DNA of 64,000 bases from Melanocharis versteri (Eukaryota; Chordata; Aves; Passeriformes; Melanocharitidae): positions 166,687-230,686 of the forward strand of contig VZTG01008989.1 in the NCBI GenBank assembly GCA_013397845.1, given 5' to 3'. Position numbers and translations under genes: made by a program. Of this stretch, positions 12,614 through 26,759 are shown piece by piece. Below the pieces are notes generated by a model. That model ran no database searches, was not told the origin of the DNA, and saw only the letters and a program-made list of their open reading frames with translations. Position 1 is the first letter of the stretch; each line of letters starts with the position of its first letter.

Positions 12614-15600
12614 TGACAGTTTTTTTTATTTCCACAAGTTCTACTATGTAGCATTTTCTAAACTAAACTATGTCTTTCTTCTTCTACACTTTCCCACCTT
12701 CCTACCATATATCCTTTTTACCAGATGTAATATACTATTAATATCTTAATGAAATTTTCCTGTTACTTCTCTTTAGTCTTGTTCTTTATATCTTTTCCCA
12801 TTATTTATGCCCCCAGTACACACACTCTACTCACAATTTTTTCATGGCACAAATATAACACATTGAGAGGACAAGAAAATGAAGTCTATGACTCTTCATC
12901 AAATCCCTCCTCAGCCCCAGACATCTAATACAAATTTAAGCCTTCACAAAATAAGAGGCTCTTTAAAGACAGAATTACAGCCTGCATAACCTATATTTTG
13001 ACACATACAGGATCCTGCAACCACAGCTGATAGAAATGAGAAGGCATAATGCTGCACATGAACTAGTAATGTACCTAGAACTGTCCTGACAGCTGTAGCC
13101 TTAAATTGCATTTTAATGTACTCAAATAAGCTATACATAATTAGGATTAACATTGCTATCCCCTGACTGATTCATGATTAGAATGTGTGGGCTTTAATAT
13201 TGCTTAGGAGAAGGATCAAGTGACCCTAATTGTATCCAGCTTGTCTATTTAAGCGCTTGATTTTTTCTGAAAGAGTTGTTTATGTAAATAACCCAGAGAA
13301 GGGAAGCTGATTTTGTTCTGGCCAAGTTTCTTTTAAACATGGTGCAAATTACAATTTCAGTTATCCATGTATCTTGTAGAAGTGTATTTCAAAACATTGC
13401 ACATTAAATTTATTAAGGATGATGAGGCAATGCACGAAAATGTAGGAAATGAGAAACCTTTTTCATATGCATCAGTGTAATTACTCTAGCATGTAGAAGT
13501 GTTTCTTCGCCTCTGAGCTAAATATTTTCTTTTCCAGTTCACTGTTAAAGCAAACAGAATACGTATGCTTTTTATCTAATTGTTGATTAAGAAAACCCTC
13601 CTAAAACCCTGCACCAGACCTCAGAAGCATCATTGTGCAGCGACAAAAGCTTTTTATTGCTAATTGTAAAAGCAGGGCAGTCTCCAGCAGAGAGTTGCTG
13701 GGTTGCTGACTGATGCCTTGACAGATAACAGACAATCAGTGCGACACTCCAAGAATCCCGGTGGAAAAACAAAAGACGTTTAATTTACGAACAACAACCA
13801 GGCATCCACTTAGGGATACCATTATGCACTGGAAAAGACTCCGTGCCACGCAGACATACAATGAGCTCGCTACAAAGTAGGGAAAGCGTTGGGTTCGCCC
13901 GTGAAGGAATGGCCATGACACTCATTAAAAGCCCTGAACCCTTCTTTCCCAGCTCGGGTGGGGCTGTCTAGTGTTTGCACAGCAGGTCTCGGCAACGGTG
14001 CAGAGGTAGACTGTGCTCACTTGGAGATTTAGACTTACTTTAAGGGATTTTCTATCCCTCAGTTTGTCAAAGTGGGACTATTTCAGTCCTCTACGTCACT
14101 GTGGTGGGAGGGTGACAGCAAGTGAAGATACCATAGGTGAGGCATTAGTCATCAGGACACTGGGGACATGGAACAAAGGTCCAACGATTAATGGGGTTTC
14201 TGAAGCTTCTTAGTAGTTTATTACAAACAGGCTGTGGCTGGATCCTTTTTCTTTTGGATATAAATCTCACACCAAATGCAGTGCAGGAGCGTGAGCATGA
14301 AATACAGAATTGTTATGCCAGCAAAGGGCAAGTTTTACTGAAGCAGCAAGGCATATCTAAGCTTGTTATGTTTGCTTACTCCATCAACAGCCCCTCTTCA
14401 TCCTTCATCAAATCCCTGTTGCTGTTATTATTTTTATTACATGGATGCTGACTGTGATGGCAGGAACATGCCAGCCACAAGCAAAACCACGAAGACAGAA
14501 GTAGATGCAGGCAAAGAGGAAGAGGGGGTCTCTGCCCTACAACACCAACCACATGACACGGGATAGCTTGGACAGATGCCAGAGAAATGTATGAGAAAAG
14601 TAGAGGATGCCAAAAATTTAGCAAGCATCTGAGGGAGGCTGAGATCTACAGATCTTTTAGAGCAGGAGCTGGCTCATTCACAGTGCATGAGAAATTCTGG
14701 GTAGGGCAGAGCTATCACAGCAGCTCTGAAAATACAGGGTCTCTGTGCACAGCAGTTTGGCTGCTGTCATTTGTTTTATTAGGTCCTTTGCTTTTAACTT
14801 CACTCCCGCCTTTTCAAACTCTGTTGTCTCATTGAGAACTGAGCTCGGGGTGAAGACTATAGCCTCGTGGAATTCTTTGTAGCTGCAGAACATGGGAAGA
14901 GGAAGTGAGGGATAAAACACATCCAAACTCTGACTGGCTACAGGAAAGACTTGCTCCCACTCCTGCTGACTATGCAATTAAAGCCACACAGAGTCTACCA
15001 GTGCCTCATGGAGCACTACCATAGAGGCTGGGCATATCCAACAGCTTGTAATTAAACCAAAGGTAGGTTTGTCCAGACACGGGAAGGGGGGTATGTGGGG
15101 AAACAAATCTGTCAGACCCTCAGCACGAAATCATACCAGCTGAGAAATTTCTGGAGAAAAGCAGGGGCTTTGTCAAAAGATAGCCAAAAAAGCCATCTGA
15201 GGAATAATGATAATGTGACAATAAATTACTGACTGGGCTGAGGTTTGGTTATCCCAGACACTCTGCATCTGGTACAATGGCAAAGCTGATGGGAAAACTG
15301 CTCCTCCCCAGCATTCCCATGCAAGCACGTGCAGCTTCCTCGCTATGATCTAGATGCTCTGCGGCACACTCGAGAGAAATGGCAGTTTTGAATCCGTCTG
15401 TAGAGTGGAACATGAGCCATGTTGAGACACAAGCAGTGACCTTTTGACCATGTTTGGTGGTTTTTAACACTGTGCTGGAATGTACACTGAACAAAGAGAA
15501 CAGTTTCTATGAAAACAGGTGCATTTGAACTGGTCAACCAAATACTGCTGAACAAAATAGAAATGCTGCTGAGATTCCTGCCAGACCCCCCGGGTGGGAG

Positions 15601-17754
15601 CTTTCAGTTAAGACCAGAGGAAGCTATCTCTTGCATAAGATACAGTTAATTCCTGTGGCACCCTATAGCTGAATGACCTGCCATCAAAAGCTGACCTTCT
15701 TCTCTGGCATGCAGGAAAATTGTCCCTTCCCTTTCATATGTACACTAGGAGCTCATGGAGCTTGCAGGAACTTGCTCTGAAGTTTGTTGTTATTTTTTTT
15801 TAAACTCTCGAACAATAATTCGAATTACATTCCAGAGCTGAAACAAACACAGCAGTGCAACGCTCAAAACTATTCAGCAATTTCCCTTACAAGTCACGAG
15901 AGTGCATCTCTTACTAAAGGAAAGAGAATGCCTGTTACCTTTATTCAGCCCACCCAATGGAGTATCCTGCTGGTAAAATCCCTGTCTGTGGGCCCATAAG
16001 CTTCTCCCCTTTAAACTTCTTTTCTTCAAGGTTTGCTTTTTTTTTTTTCACTCTAAATTACCTCACATGGATTCAGAAACTGAGTACGTGTGCATGCCAG
16101 GGTAAACTTTATTGTAAATTTACTTACTTACAAATTTAGTATCAGCAAATTAAATGAGATGCAGTACATCATGCTTAGAGTCCACTTCCCACGTGGATGT
16201 TTGTGATAGGAGATCTGATTTATTGCATGAAACTGTGTGTTTGGGTAAATCTACAGAGGCTTGATGGTAATCCAGACTACTGCAAACAGTATGAAAACAG
16301 ATCAGTTATGTGAAGGAATTAGAATAGTCATACTTTGTGGGGAGGTCCCTGTAAAATAGATACTTTTCCTGTTGATAGAGTATATATGGGACTAGTAGAC
16401 ATCCAGGCTACCAAATATATACTTTCTCTTTCCACTGAACAGTTTTATATAAGTGGAGAATGGAGCATTGGTCATGCCTTGGATTTTGTACAAAAACAAA
16501 ATCTGAGAATTTTTTTTTTTAATTTTTGCTTCTTTTACCCTGAATTAGAGGATGTCTGGTATTTAACAGACATTCAGAGAGAAAGTCTGTTTTACCTTTT
16601 TTTTTTCTTCTTCTTCTTTTCCCTATGGAAAGAATGTAAGTTTTCATTCCTTTTCTTTTGGAACAGTATAAAGTCATATGAGAAATATCCATTTTAAAAT
16701 CAGATGAGCTTTTCAAAGCCTGTGAAAACCAATTATGTGCAAATTCCCTTTGATTTGATTTAAGTGACTACATAAGGTACACAGGAATGGTAATCTGGCC
16801 TATTTGATTCTTAAACAGATTATTGAGCAGAACAGTAACTAAAGGCCCAAAGAAAAAGGGACACAGCACTACATGCTGAAGTCTAAAAAGGCAGATGCCG
16901 CAACTTTCCAGACGTTATTAGGTATTACTGAGTTTTTGCAAGTCTGTTCAAGCTTTAGTGTCTTCTGGAGTAAAAAATAAGTCCTCATCTCTGCAAAAGT
17001 AGAAGAAAGAAAAACACAGGTCCCAGGGATTTTTTATTGTAAAAATTTTTGATTGATAGATTCCTGTTTTATTTCTTTATTCTTAGATTAATCTAGAGTT
17101 TGGACATAATTTACAACAACGTCACAGCTCTATACTGTGCATGTGCTATGGCTTGCCCTTACTTGTATCATCTATACATTTGTGTGCTGTGCCTACCCTG
17201 AAAATTATTACCAGCATTGCCAGCACTCTCTAAAGTAACTTCTTTATAAAAATCCCCCCAAAACATAATAATCCTCTTTCATTTCTTCTAACAAATTCCT
17301 TAGATAGCTCAGTGGCAGCCGTATAGGATCGAGAGAAGCTACCCACACCCTCAGAAATCACATTTGTCTAATCTGATGTTACTTATTCAAAAGTCAGGTA
17401 TTGCTGAACTGAGTCATTTTGCCTTTTCACAGTCAACCCTTCCCGAAAACAATCCAGCCCACCTATCTGAGAGACCTTGTTTGGAATGAGGTAATTTCCT
17501 TCCTGGCGTCGGTGCTGTTCACTCTCTGCTGACAATGCGAGGTGCCTAGGAGACTGGTTTAGCCCAGATTCCTAAATTTTAGATGCCTTTAGACAGATGT
17601 AACAAATTCCTTCCTAAATCCATTGCTATTTGCCTTTAAGGCATTAGAAGAGACTTCCTCCCCTAGATTGCTGGGAAATTTTTAAAACTGCTTTGTTGTC
17701 TAAGCATTGCTCTTCCCTTAAAACAGAAAAACTTTATAGGAAACAGAATTAAAC

Positions 17755-17845
17755 AAAAAAAGTTCATGGACTAAAGCTCAAAAGGATTATAGAAGGGTTT
17801 AGTCTGACCTCCTGCATATTACAAGCCACAGACTACACATGAGAC
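17755..17845 (+). repeat. Ancient CR1/L3-type LINE 3' fragment
   Basis: The segment contains 'TTTAGTCTGACCTCCTGCAT' followed by 'ACAAGCCACAGACTAC'. This resembles the 3' region of old amniote CR1/L3 LINEs, where a 'tctagtctgacctcctgcata...aggccatagaa' pattern is characteristic. It is a short, heavily diverged remnant with no coding capacity. Confidence 0.55.
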
Positions 17846-18539
17846 AATAAAGATTTTTTTTTTTTTTTCTGAATGACAACATGGAAAGTGTTACTTTTAG
17901 AAAAAAAAAGTCTTTTAATTAAATAATGAAATCATTTCCATTGAAGGCAAATTCCTAGCAACATACAACTTCACTTTATAGTCTAGTCCCTAGAAAAAGC
18001 AGTATATTCTTCTAGAGATTTGGTTTGATCTGGTTTGAATTCAGAAATGCTTACTGAAATGCTAGAGGCGAGTGTAAAACTCAGAGATTATTTTGGCTCT
18101 GAGTCTCTTTAAAAATCAGGTTTGTTTCGGAGAAGATTTAATGATCTGTTTGCTTTTTTAAACATAGTTTTCTGACTTCTCGGATGAATATTCAAAGGAA
18201 ACCACAATCATTATCCACAGCTTTTTATTGAGGGAAGCTAAGTAAATCATAGATAGGAGAGTTTGTATCTCAAAGACAGATCTTTAGCTTTACAAGAGCA
18301 AGATGCTTTTCCTACGGGCGTTTGAGTAAGTGAGAGCAATTAAAACTGACGTGGCATTGTGCAGCTACTCAGGCCAAACATACAATGACTGTATTATATA
18401 TTACAACAGACACTTTATTTATTGTATTCCTGTTGCGGATTTCTCTTAGCAATATGTGTCTAGTGAAGACAGTAATTGTCCTAGCTGCCTTCCTTTCAGT
18501 CTTGAGTAAGTCTATATACTTACAGCATACACAGTAAAT

Positions 18540-18544
<5 letters not shown>

Positions 18545-18570
<26 letters not shown>
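18545..18570. repeat. (TA)13 dinucleotide microsatellite
   Basis: Thirteen uninterrupted TA units, flanked by a short T run on the left and GTATAG on the right. Likely length-polymorphic. Confidence 0.9.
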
Positions 18571-19605
18571 GTATAGCCTTTATAGTCTGCATACAGACTT
18601 GGCCTTCTTACACCTGGAAAGCTGATGTGATCTGAATCCATAGGGAAATAAAAAACAGTGGCCCTTTGTTGCAAACCACATTATCACATTGAATTTTATT
18701 ATAAAAAGCGATTTTATTCAGTGCAAATTAGGCTCAGGTTGGTCTTGGAATATGCAAAAAATAGCATTCTGCATCAGAGAATCAGGCAGTGTCAACTTCA
18801 AATTTAGAGAGAGGCTGCTCAGGAAGCAAAGTCTGCTGTCACAAAGGAAACTGCAGGTCATGTCTCTGCTTCTTAGCACATGTTGGGACTGACAGACACC
18901 AGAAGGCACAGAGCCTGGTTCCACAAGGCACGCTCTTACCTCTGAGCCTGCGGTGGCCATCGCAGAAAAGTCAAGGAAAGCATTGTGTAAAGGGGAAAGC
19001 GGGTGAAATTAGCTCTTGAATTATAGTATGTAATTGTAGGTAATGGTATAGAGAACAGTTTGTATAAAATAGATGTATTTTGTTTCTATTCTTTCTCGTG
19101 GCTGTCCTTGGAGCTTCCAGCTCATACCAGCCACAAAAGGCTTGATATTCCTCCGGTTAGCAAAGGTGAAGATCCCAAATACCTGTGTCAAGGGGCTGAA
19201 CTGATGTGGTGAGTGAGGACACTGAGGTATGGTGTGTTAAGTGGGGTCACTCTGCCCTGCATTACACAGACCCCAATGTTCGACCCAAGATGTGTGGTGG
19301 CTGCCTTGCATGAAGTATTTGGTTGCACCTGAAAAAGGGGACAGAAGAGGGCCTGTTTGTTGCCTTTTAGGTTTTGATTTCTAGTCCAGGCTGCATCCTT
19401 CTCTGCAGTAGCTTCCCTTGCTTTCTAGGGGACTTAACATCCAGTATCCCCAAACCACATACCCCAGAGACAACCAAACCAATGAACATGAGCCATAACA
19501 CAACATATCTGCAGGCTGGTTGTGGTGAGGTGGCCAAACATTTTCTCATTAAAAGTTCTCTGCATGCTCTGAGGTTAAATTTTATAACCTGATGATTCTT
19601 CTGCC

Positions 19606-19621
19606 AAAAAAAAAAAAAAAA
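19606..19621 (+). repeat. Poly(A) run of 16 bases
   Basis: Sixteen A residues between 'CTGCC' and 'GGAATTCC'. A simple homopolymer with no associated gene seen. Confidence 0.8.
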
Positions 19622-22600
19622 GGAATTCCTCTGGAGGGAGGTTCTTGGCTGCAGGCACAGCACATGGTGGCCAGGGAGCTGATGAAGGCTGGGTGGAGGG
19701 GTTGGGGTGCAGTAGCAGCCCAGAGGGGAGGTGACCCCCAGGCAGCTGACACTAAAGGCTGGGCTTGGGAGAATGCCTTTGGCTGCAGATGATGCAAACA
19801 CATTCGGGGCACTTGGCTCCTAACCCTGGTGCATTTCTGTGGCACGCACACCTTCCTGACAACCACACGCTGTTACTTAATGTGGGAGGCTGCTGTGATT
19901 ATATACTAACCACAGTGCTAGAAAATTATTAACCCTCCTATAATAACAGAGCTTTAAAGTGTCCCTTTTTATCACCCTCCCTGCCTATCTTGCAGCCTGC
20001 GTCAGTCCTCTGTACTTATTTAAGACCATCTGTGGAGAGCTTTTCCCCTTGATTTGTAGTAACTTATCATCAGACTATCATTTTCCTCTCATCTCAGCTC
20101 TCCTGGAATTCTTCCTATTTCTGGTTTTGTAGATTTGTTCTGAAGTGCTCTTCATCTTGAGCACCTAAGACACAACATATGGGTTTTCAGCCTTCTTTGA
20201 TTTGTGAGCTTCTAAAAATTTATAATGTAAGTTCATATTGTGGTACAGTGTAGTTAGTCCTGCTGGCATTAGGCTTACTATCCACAGTTACCTTTCTCTG
20301 ACCTTCTAGAAGCAGGCTGTGCACTATAAATACTGGTTATAAAGCTGTGGTTGTAGGCATATGAGTATTATATCAATTTCAGTGCCCAAGTGACAACAAA
20401 GGAGACCCAAGATGAAACATAATCAAAATCATAGAACCTAAATGTAGCGTGAAAAGCTAGAAAACCCATTATATAATCATACCCATTTTATTAGAGGTAA
20501 TTTGTACATGTGCAACATCAGCCCACTTTTTTGATAGAGAGGGTAAAAAGGTATCAGAAATTTCTAACAGACAGTTAGATGTACATTTCAGATGATTCAC
20601 ATTTCAGGTATAAATAAGGTAAGTACAGAGGAAGCTTTCCTGAGCATCTTGGTTTAACAAAAAAATCACCAAATTATTTTCAAGAAATTCAGCCCACTCC
20701 AAAGTCGTATTTAATAGAACCATCTACAAACTCATTAGCTTCAGCAGATGTGATTAAAACAAAAAAGGGGAATGGTCACAGTATTAATTTTAACCATCAA
20801 CATCTCATTCTTAGTTCAGTTTTGTGACCTTGTTTCTTTGGAAAATACAGTCAGAGTCAGTGACAAGACACAAAGTAGTCCAAAAACCCTTTCTGCTTTG
20901 ATTCCAGTTTTGGACATAATCACATCCACCCATTCCATGGACTGTCTCTTCCATCTATATATCCATCTAATGCTAAGAAGACGTACGGCAAATTTCCATC
21001 TCAAGCAATAATTTCATAAACCTCAGTCCTTATGAAGAATAGAGAGCTCTATGCCAAGGTGAAATTCTCAGCAGTCAGAGGTCACAGTGTGGTTGATAAG
21101 CACCTTGTTCTTCCACTAAGGCACAGTGGAATAGAAATACTGGAGAGACAACAGATACTGTTTTGGTTATGCACAGAAGGATGTTGAGCAGCACAGTTAG
21201 TGAGCACAGAGTATAGAATCAGGAAAATTTTCCCTTTAAAGGTAATTTATCTTCATGTAGCCATAAATTGCACCTGAGGTAAAGAATTTGTTTAATGATC
21301 TCAGCATAGGAAACTGTGTATGCCCTAGACATTAACTTCTTCCACTTTCTTGCCATGGAATAGGTTAAAAAGAGCCTTTCTGCATTGCATTTTTAAGATA
21401 CAACCAATTTTCATCCTGACTGCAACTGTCTCTGCTCTTGCCCTTCTGTGTGTCAAGTCAGATGACCCTTCTAATGAAGAGCATGAAAATGAACTTCTGG
21501 TTCTCTTCACCGTATTCTTCAGTGAAAGTTAAGTAGAAAATAGGGGAAAATGCATAAAAAAGCCATACTACTGGCATTTTCTGGCAAATTCTGTATACCC
21601 AGACAGTGGTTAAACTCTTCATAATTAAACTTTTTGGCTTTCATTAGTGAATGAGCTAATAATCTTAGAAGATGTAAGATTTTATTTGTGTTTTGGCATT
21701 ACAGTGGTCAGGACAGTCTTGAAGGAAAGCTTCATTGTTGATGCTACAGTTTGTCTTACAGGGTGCAAGTTTAATTTCTGGATTCCTGCTGAAGCACTCT
21801 TCTTGTTGTCTAGAGAGTCAGTGTATCCATATCATTCCATCTTGCAAATTGTAAAAGAATTTGGTGGGGTTTTAAACATAATAACACATTGCATGAGTTA
21901 GAACCTTTAGCTTTTTAAAATCACTTTTGGGATACTAGGAATGGAGAGAAAATATTGCATGTAAATGTAGGAGTGAAGGTTTGCTGTAATGCGTATTTTC
22001 TCAGAGCGACCTGCTAGCCTGACATATCCATCTTGGGCTGAAGAGTAGGTATCCAGAGTGATCTGACAGAGCTTTTGAGCACATCCAATCGCCCAAGTCT
22101 ACTGGAACTAAGATTCTTCATTTGGGGCTTCTAAGACTGCAGTTTGAGTTCAACATTGCCTGATTAACCCTGCCTGGTCAGTTTGATCTGTGGCCTTTCT
22201 CCTCTTTATTTTTAGCTTTACAGGGTCAGCAGACTGCTGATACTCTTTCAGCTTGTGTTTTGAAAACCAGAATAAACACGAAATTCCATCACTGTGCAAA
22301 GTCCTAACCATCTCCCTGATCCATCCCTAACACTGATGTGACACGGCAGCAGCATTCTCCCCAGCCAAGACAGCCATAAACACAGTTACTTCCACAGACT
22401 GCAGCGCCTTCAAGAATGAAAGGGAGGTCTGAAATCCTCCTTATTTTCCATGTGTCATGCCAATCATCTCACTTACTGACATCTTAAGAATAGCATGAGG
22501 AGGATAAATGTGGAGTAGGTCTAGTGACTTCCCAGGAATTGTGTCATGGGTGAATTTGATGCCCTCCACCCCTAGTTACAAATGCTGAGACAGGAAAAAC

Positions 22601-25600
22601 ACTAGAATGCTTGGAAAAAAAATCAGTATTAGCTAAAAATAGTCTCCAGGCTTTATTATCATGATAACTTGTGGAATTAATAGAATTGATGGAGGCTGGA
22701 CTTCTGCTCATTTCAACTGTTATTCTGCATTGCAATATAAGCAGGCATACAGTGATGCCTTCAAACATAAGTACCAAAAAGCAAGCCTTAGCTGAGCATT
22801 TTCCTGTTGATAACTTCATCTGTAGCTGATGTATCATGGTAGTTTTCCGTACAGAGTAGCAGCTAATGGTGGAAATCCAGGTCTCCTTAATGTCCATACA
22901 AGAGATGGGAAAACTGCCTAGATTCTGTATTGGTGTCATTGTATGTTTGCATTCCTTACGGACAAATTTCAGACATAGGACTCCTTGTTTTCCAGAATAA
23001 TGATGTTCTTCCCTTCAGTAAGGAGGACTGAGTTTGTGGGCAGGGAGCAGTAGGAACTACAGCTCTCCGCAGGAGCCAAAGGCTTTGCTGTGGTGTGGAG
23101 GGCAGAGGGAGGCTGTACTTAAAAGCTGAGCTACTCTCTTCCACTAAGCACAGCTGGAGCGAATCCTTCAGCCTCAGTGGGGTTGAGAAGGGCTCAAAAA
23201 CGGCTGGAAAATGAAAGCCACTGCTATTGCTTCAGAATAGCAGCTGTAAGCTAGTCCTTCCCTGGCACGCTGTTGTCTTGTTTCCTGTCAGAGACAGCAG
23301 TCACAGATGCCTTATTCTGCGGCACACTTCTTTCAAAAAATCTTTGCCTGAGGATTTTGTACTTGGTAGTCTGGAAGGACTCTGCACTGTAACACTCCCT
23401 CATCTTGTAGCTCATGAGTGATGGGCCTGTGGTGGGCTTTGGGTGCTGGTGGCCCATATTTCAAGTGCAGGACTGCCACATGAGCAGTGGTGGGGCTGGG
23501 TTACAGCCCTAAGAGGACGTTAAAGAACCTAGCAAAGGGTGGTGGGGCTGGAACCACCAGAGCCCTTTGGTGCCATGCTCAGCCTGCCTCATCCTGCTGG
23601 CAACAACTCACTCCCCAAAGAGCTGCTGCTACCACTCGCCTTTCAGCAGCTCCTGGAGCACCTCTCTCCTTCAGCTCTCACCTTCAGAGCTTCAGACTAG
23701 GATGGGGAAGGAAACACAAAAGACTCCAGCACAGCCTTAAAATGTCCACTGGGCTCAAGTTCATCACCATGAAAATCATCCACAGCTGATTTTGAGACTT
23801 ACCGCTGCCTTTCTTTTGTCCAGTGCCCTGCCTGACCAGAAGTCACTTCAAATGAAGGTCTGAAGGATAGCGTCTCTGACAAAACCTCAGTTCTCTGACT
23901 CTATCCCTTTGAGTAATGCATGTGGACTAGAAAATCTAAGATTGTGTCAAGGCCAAGAAGACTAGTAATTATCCAGTTCCAAAATTGTTTGTGCAATAAA
24001 AGGATTAACGAAGTTTTTTAAATCATAATTATGATCTATTCTGCAAATTGTTCCTAAAGCTTCCTTAATTCCCTTTCTATTCTCTTTTTAACTTTCTTTT
24101 CTTTCCTTTGTGGTTTAGGAGCAATTTGCTCCTACACTGAAGTGTAAGTGTCTGCCTAGGACAGAAGGAAACTGCTGATCTAGCACACAGATTTCAGCAG
24201 TAGATGATTTTGTTTCACTACAGCTTGGAGTGATGATGACAGATGTTAGCTCCTGCAACAGAAACTCTGCATAAAGCTGCTCTGAAGCAGCCATCAGATC
24301 TATACACTTGCTAATCAAGCCACAGTAAAAGTGCTAAACTTCTCACTCCCAAAGTTTATCAGGTTTGGTGCTAGACTTCTAATTGTATCACCAATTGACT
24401 TTTTTTGCATTCTCTTGGGCCTTTATAGTACAAGAGGCTGTGAGGTAAAATGGTTTTGTAGATTTCTTCTGAAAAGGGAAACAAGCAGTGAATACTTCTG
24501 TTTTGTATGACCATGATCCCATGGTTGGGCATCCTTTATTTTCACAATGACACTAAAAGATATTTTTATGATAGTTTTATGATGTTTAGTACATACACAT
24601 AAAAGAATAATGCATCACAGTATTTACTGACATTTGTTGATTTTAAGTATGTTTCAGCTCTGTTTACCTAGGTGGCAGGTGTTCTGGGGTCCTGTCAGCA
24701 GAGCTAGCCCGATGAACAGAGGCATCACACTTGTTCCCAGTGGTTCTCAAAATTCTCGGTGTATTTGCCAACAAAACACACTACAGTACACTGAACTATC
24801 GTATTTTTGGTGTCAGTATACCTGAACTATTGGCCACCCAAGTCTCCTGCCCCGTTTTGCACTGTCCTACTTCTTCCCTCCAGAGCTCTGGTCCCAATGC
24901 AGTTTCTGCTCCAGCAGACCAAAGCAGTGTTTCCTAAGGGCAGTGCTAGGGAGAACATCCAATGTCCTGGAGTACACAGGGGAAGCACCACCTGTTCTGC
25001 CTCTGCCAAAAAGTCACAGCTCAGCAGCATCACTGCACATAGCAATGTCTCAACACCTAACAGTGGGTTCTCTGCATTGCTGGGGTTCTCCAGCACCACA
25101 GGTTTCCCCTGGATCAAGCATGGGCACATAATTGTATTTCTGTCAAATTAGCCAAGGCACAGGATGATGCTTGGGCCAGCTTTATGCTTTTATGTTGGTT
25201 TTATGCTGGCTCTGGGAGGAGAGAGTGTTTCTGACCTGGCAGAAAGCGTGAGTTGTAGAGGCAGTGATACCTCATCTGGCATAAAACCTGTCAGTACAAA
25301 ATTAAGTCATCATTTTTCTTTATTTGAATTGGCAGCCTGAGTTCATTCTGGATCAGCACTTTCATCATGTGTCTGGCAACATTTCTGACGGAGTATTAAC
25401 AGCCCTAAAGCGGGATTTACTGAGTTGCAGGACCACAAACTTATTGTTTGAGCTTACTCTGATAAAAAGACAGGGAGCTACTGGGTGGCAATTTTTACCA
25501 GGTTTCAGAACACTCCTACCCAGAGCACTTTTCTACTTAAGAACAATTTCCTCCTCCATGAAAAAACACCCTCAAAATTCCTCTCTAACCAATAAACCCC

Positions 25601-26411
25601 ACCCCAACACAGAAAATCCCTGGATTAAAGGATCATATGTAACTTTTGACACACTCCCCCAAATGAAACCTTTTGTGTAAATGGAAAAAAGAATCCTTTC
25701 ATGGTGTAGAAAGTCAACAAAGCATAAATCACTATTTTGTTTGTTCTGTTGCTAGACATGCTGAACAAGAAACCACCGCCAGACCTGTGAAATTCTCCCG
25801 TTAATCCTACCAGAGTGATTATATCCAGTACTCTTGGAACAATGAAAAAATGTTTAAACATATTGCAGTAAAATGTAATATTTTCCTAGTTACAGTAAGG
25901 ATGTTACGTGCTAGTTAGAATACTTGAATTAAATGACTTTACATACCTTTTATTTTTCTCCTGATTTTCCAGAAATTATTTGAAAATAGAGTGGTTTAAA
26001 AACATAACATAGCTCCCAAAGAATAGAAGGCATTGGGTAAAAGTTCAGTCTTTCAGTATTTCTGTTTGCTACTGAATCCTTGTCGTAAACAATCACTCTT
26101 TTACTCAGTTTCTGCAAAGCACTTACCTTTGTTTCAGACCCAGTACCGGCAGCTGAATGAGGTAATGCCTACATCTCCTTGGCCAGGAATGTACTCAGAC
26201 TGAGCACTGAAATAGGGTAGGAGGACAATACCTGCTCTTTTGTAAATTCAGTGTGAACTTCAGCTCAGCTTCCAGATTGCTGTGCTCAGAGGAAAGAATT
26301 AGGACTGCTTGTCTGAACACAAAAAATTGATTTCTTCAATGCAGACACTGATACAAAACTTCACATCAGTGCCCTCAAATGCATTTAAAACATATTAGTA
26401 TACATAAATAT

Positions 26412-26465
26412 TTGGGTTGGACTCGATGATCTTAAAGGTCTCTTCCAACCTAGTGATTCTGTGAT
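26412..26465 (+). mobile_element. CR1 LINE 3'-end fragment
   Basis: The sequence 'GGTTGGACTCGATGATCTTA' followed by 'AAGGTCTCTTCCAACC' and 'GATTCTGTGAT' is the diagnostic 3' end of avian CR1 LINEs, including the terminal ATTCTRTG-type repeat. Only about 54 bases remain, a very short 5'-truncated copy, as is usual for CR1. A perfect 12-base inverted repeat (TTTAAAACATAT at 26384-26395 and ATATGTTTTAAA at 26464-26475) brackets it. The element lies about 300 bases beyond the predicted DACT2 polyadenylation site. Confidence 0.85.
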
Positions 26466-26759
26466 ATGTTTTAAATTAAGAGTTTCTTGTGACAAAATTG
26501 CACCAGTATGAGTCAGCTAAACACCACCTTGTCGTCAATAAAAATACCATTTTCAAATTCTTTCATTTAGAAGCAGGTGCTGAAACAGCTTTCCTAAGGT
26601 AGAGAGTGAGCGGACCCTAGTTCTGACCGAGCTACAGTGATCCTCTGAAAATATAAAAGAATGCCTCTGCACAGTGATCATAAAAACACAGAACTGTTTC
26701 ACCACTAGAGACCAGAATAATTTTCTTTAGACATCAAAGTCAGACAAGCATAATTTTCA

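Larger units (their letters stand above)
1..26759. other. Gene-free region downstream of DACT2
   Basis: No exon of a recognisable protein was found on either strand. Open frames here are short (at most about 145 codons), overlap one another on both strands, have low-complexity or unremarkable translations, and lack paired splice sites in matching phase. Contents that can be named are listed separately: a promoter-like block near 1.0-1.4 kb, MIR/L3/CR1 remnants, homopolymer and dinucleotide tracts, and a CpG-richer patch near 13.8 kb. In other vertebrates FRMD1 is a neighbour of DACT2 (family and synteny knowledge), but none of its FERM-domain sequence is visible here. Confidence 0.6.

Noticed and set aside
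20400..20520. Possible CR1 fragment (AATCATAGAACCTAAATG)
   Set aside because: Only the first few bases resemble a CR1 end; the rest does not follow the family pattern.
25324..25680. 118-codon plus-strand open frame
   Set aside because: No recognised family and no supporting exon structure.
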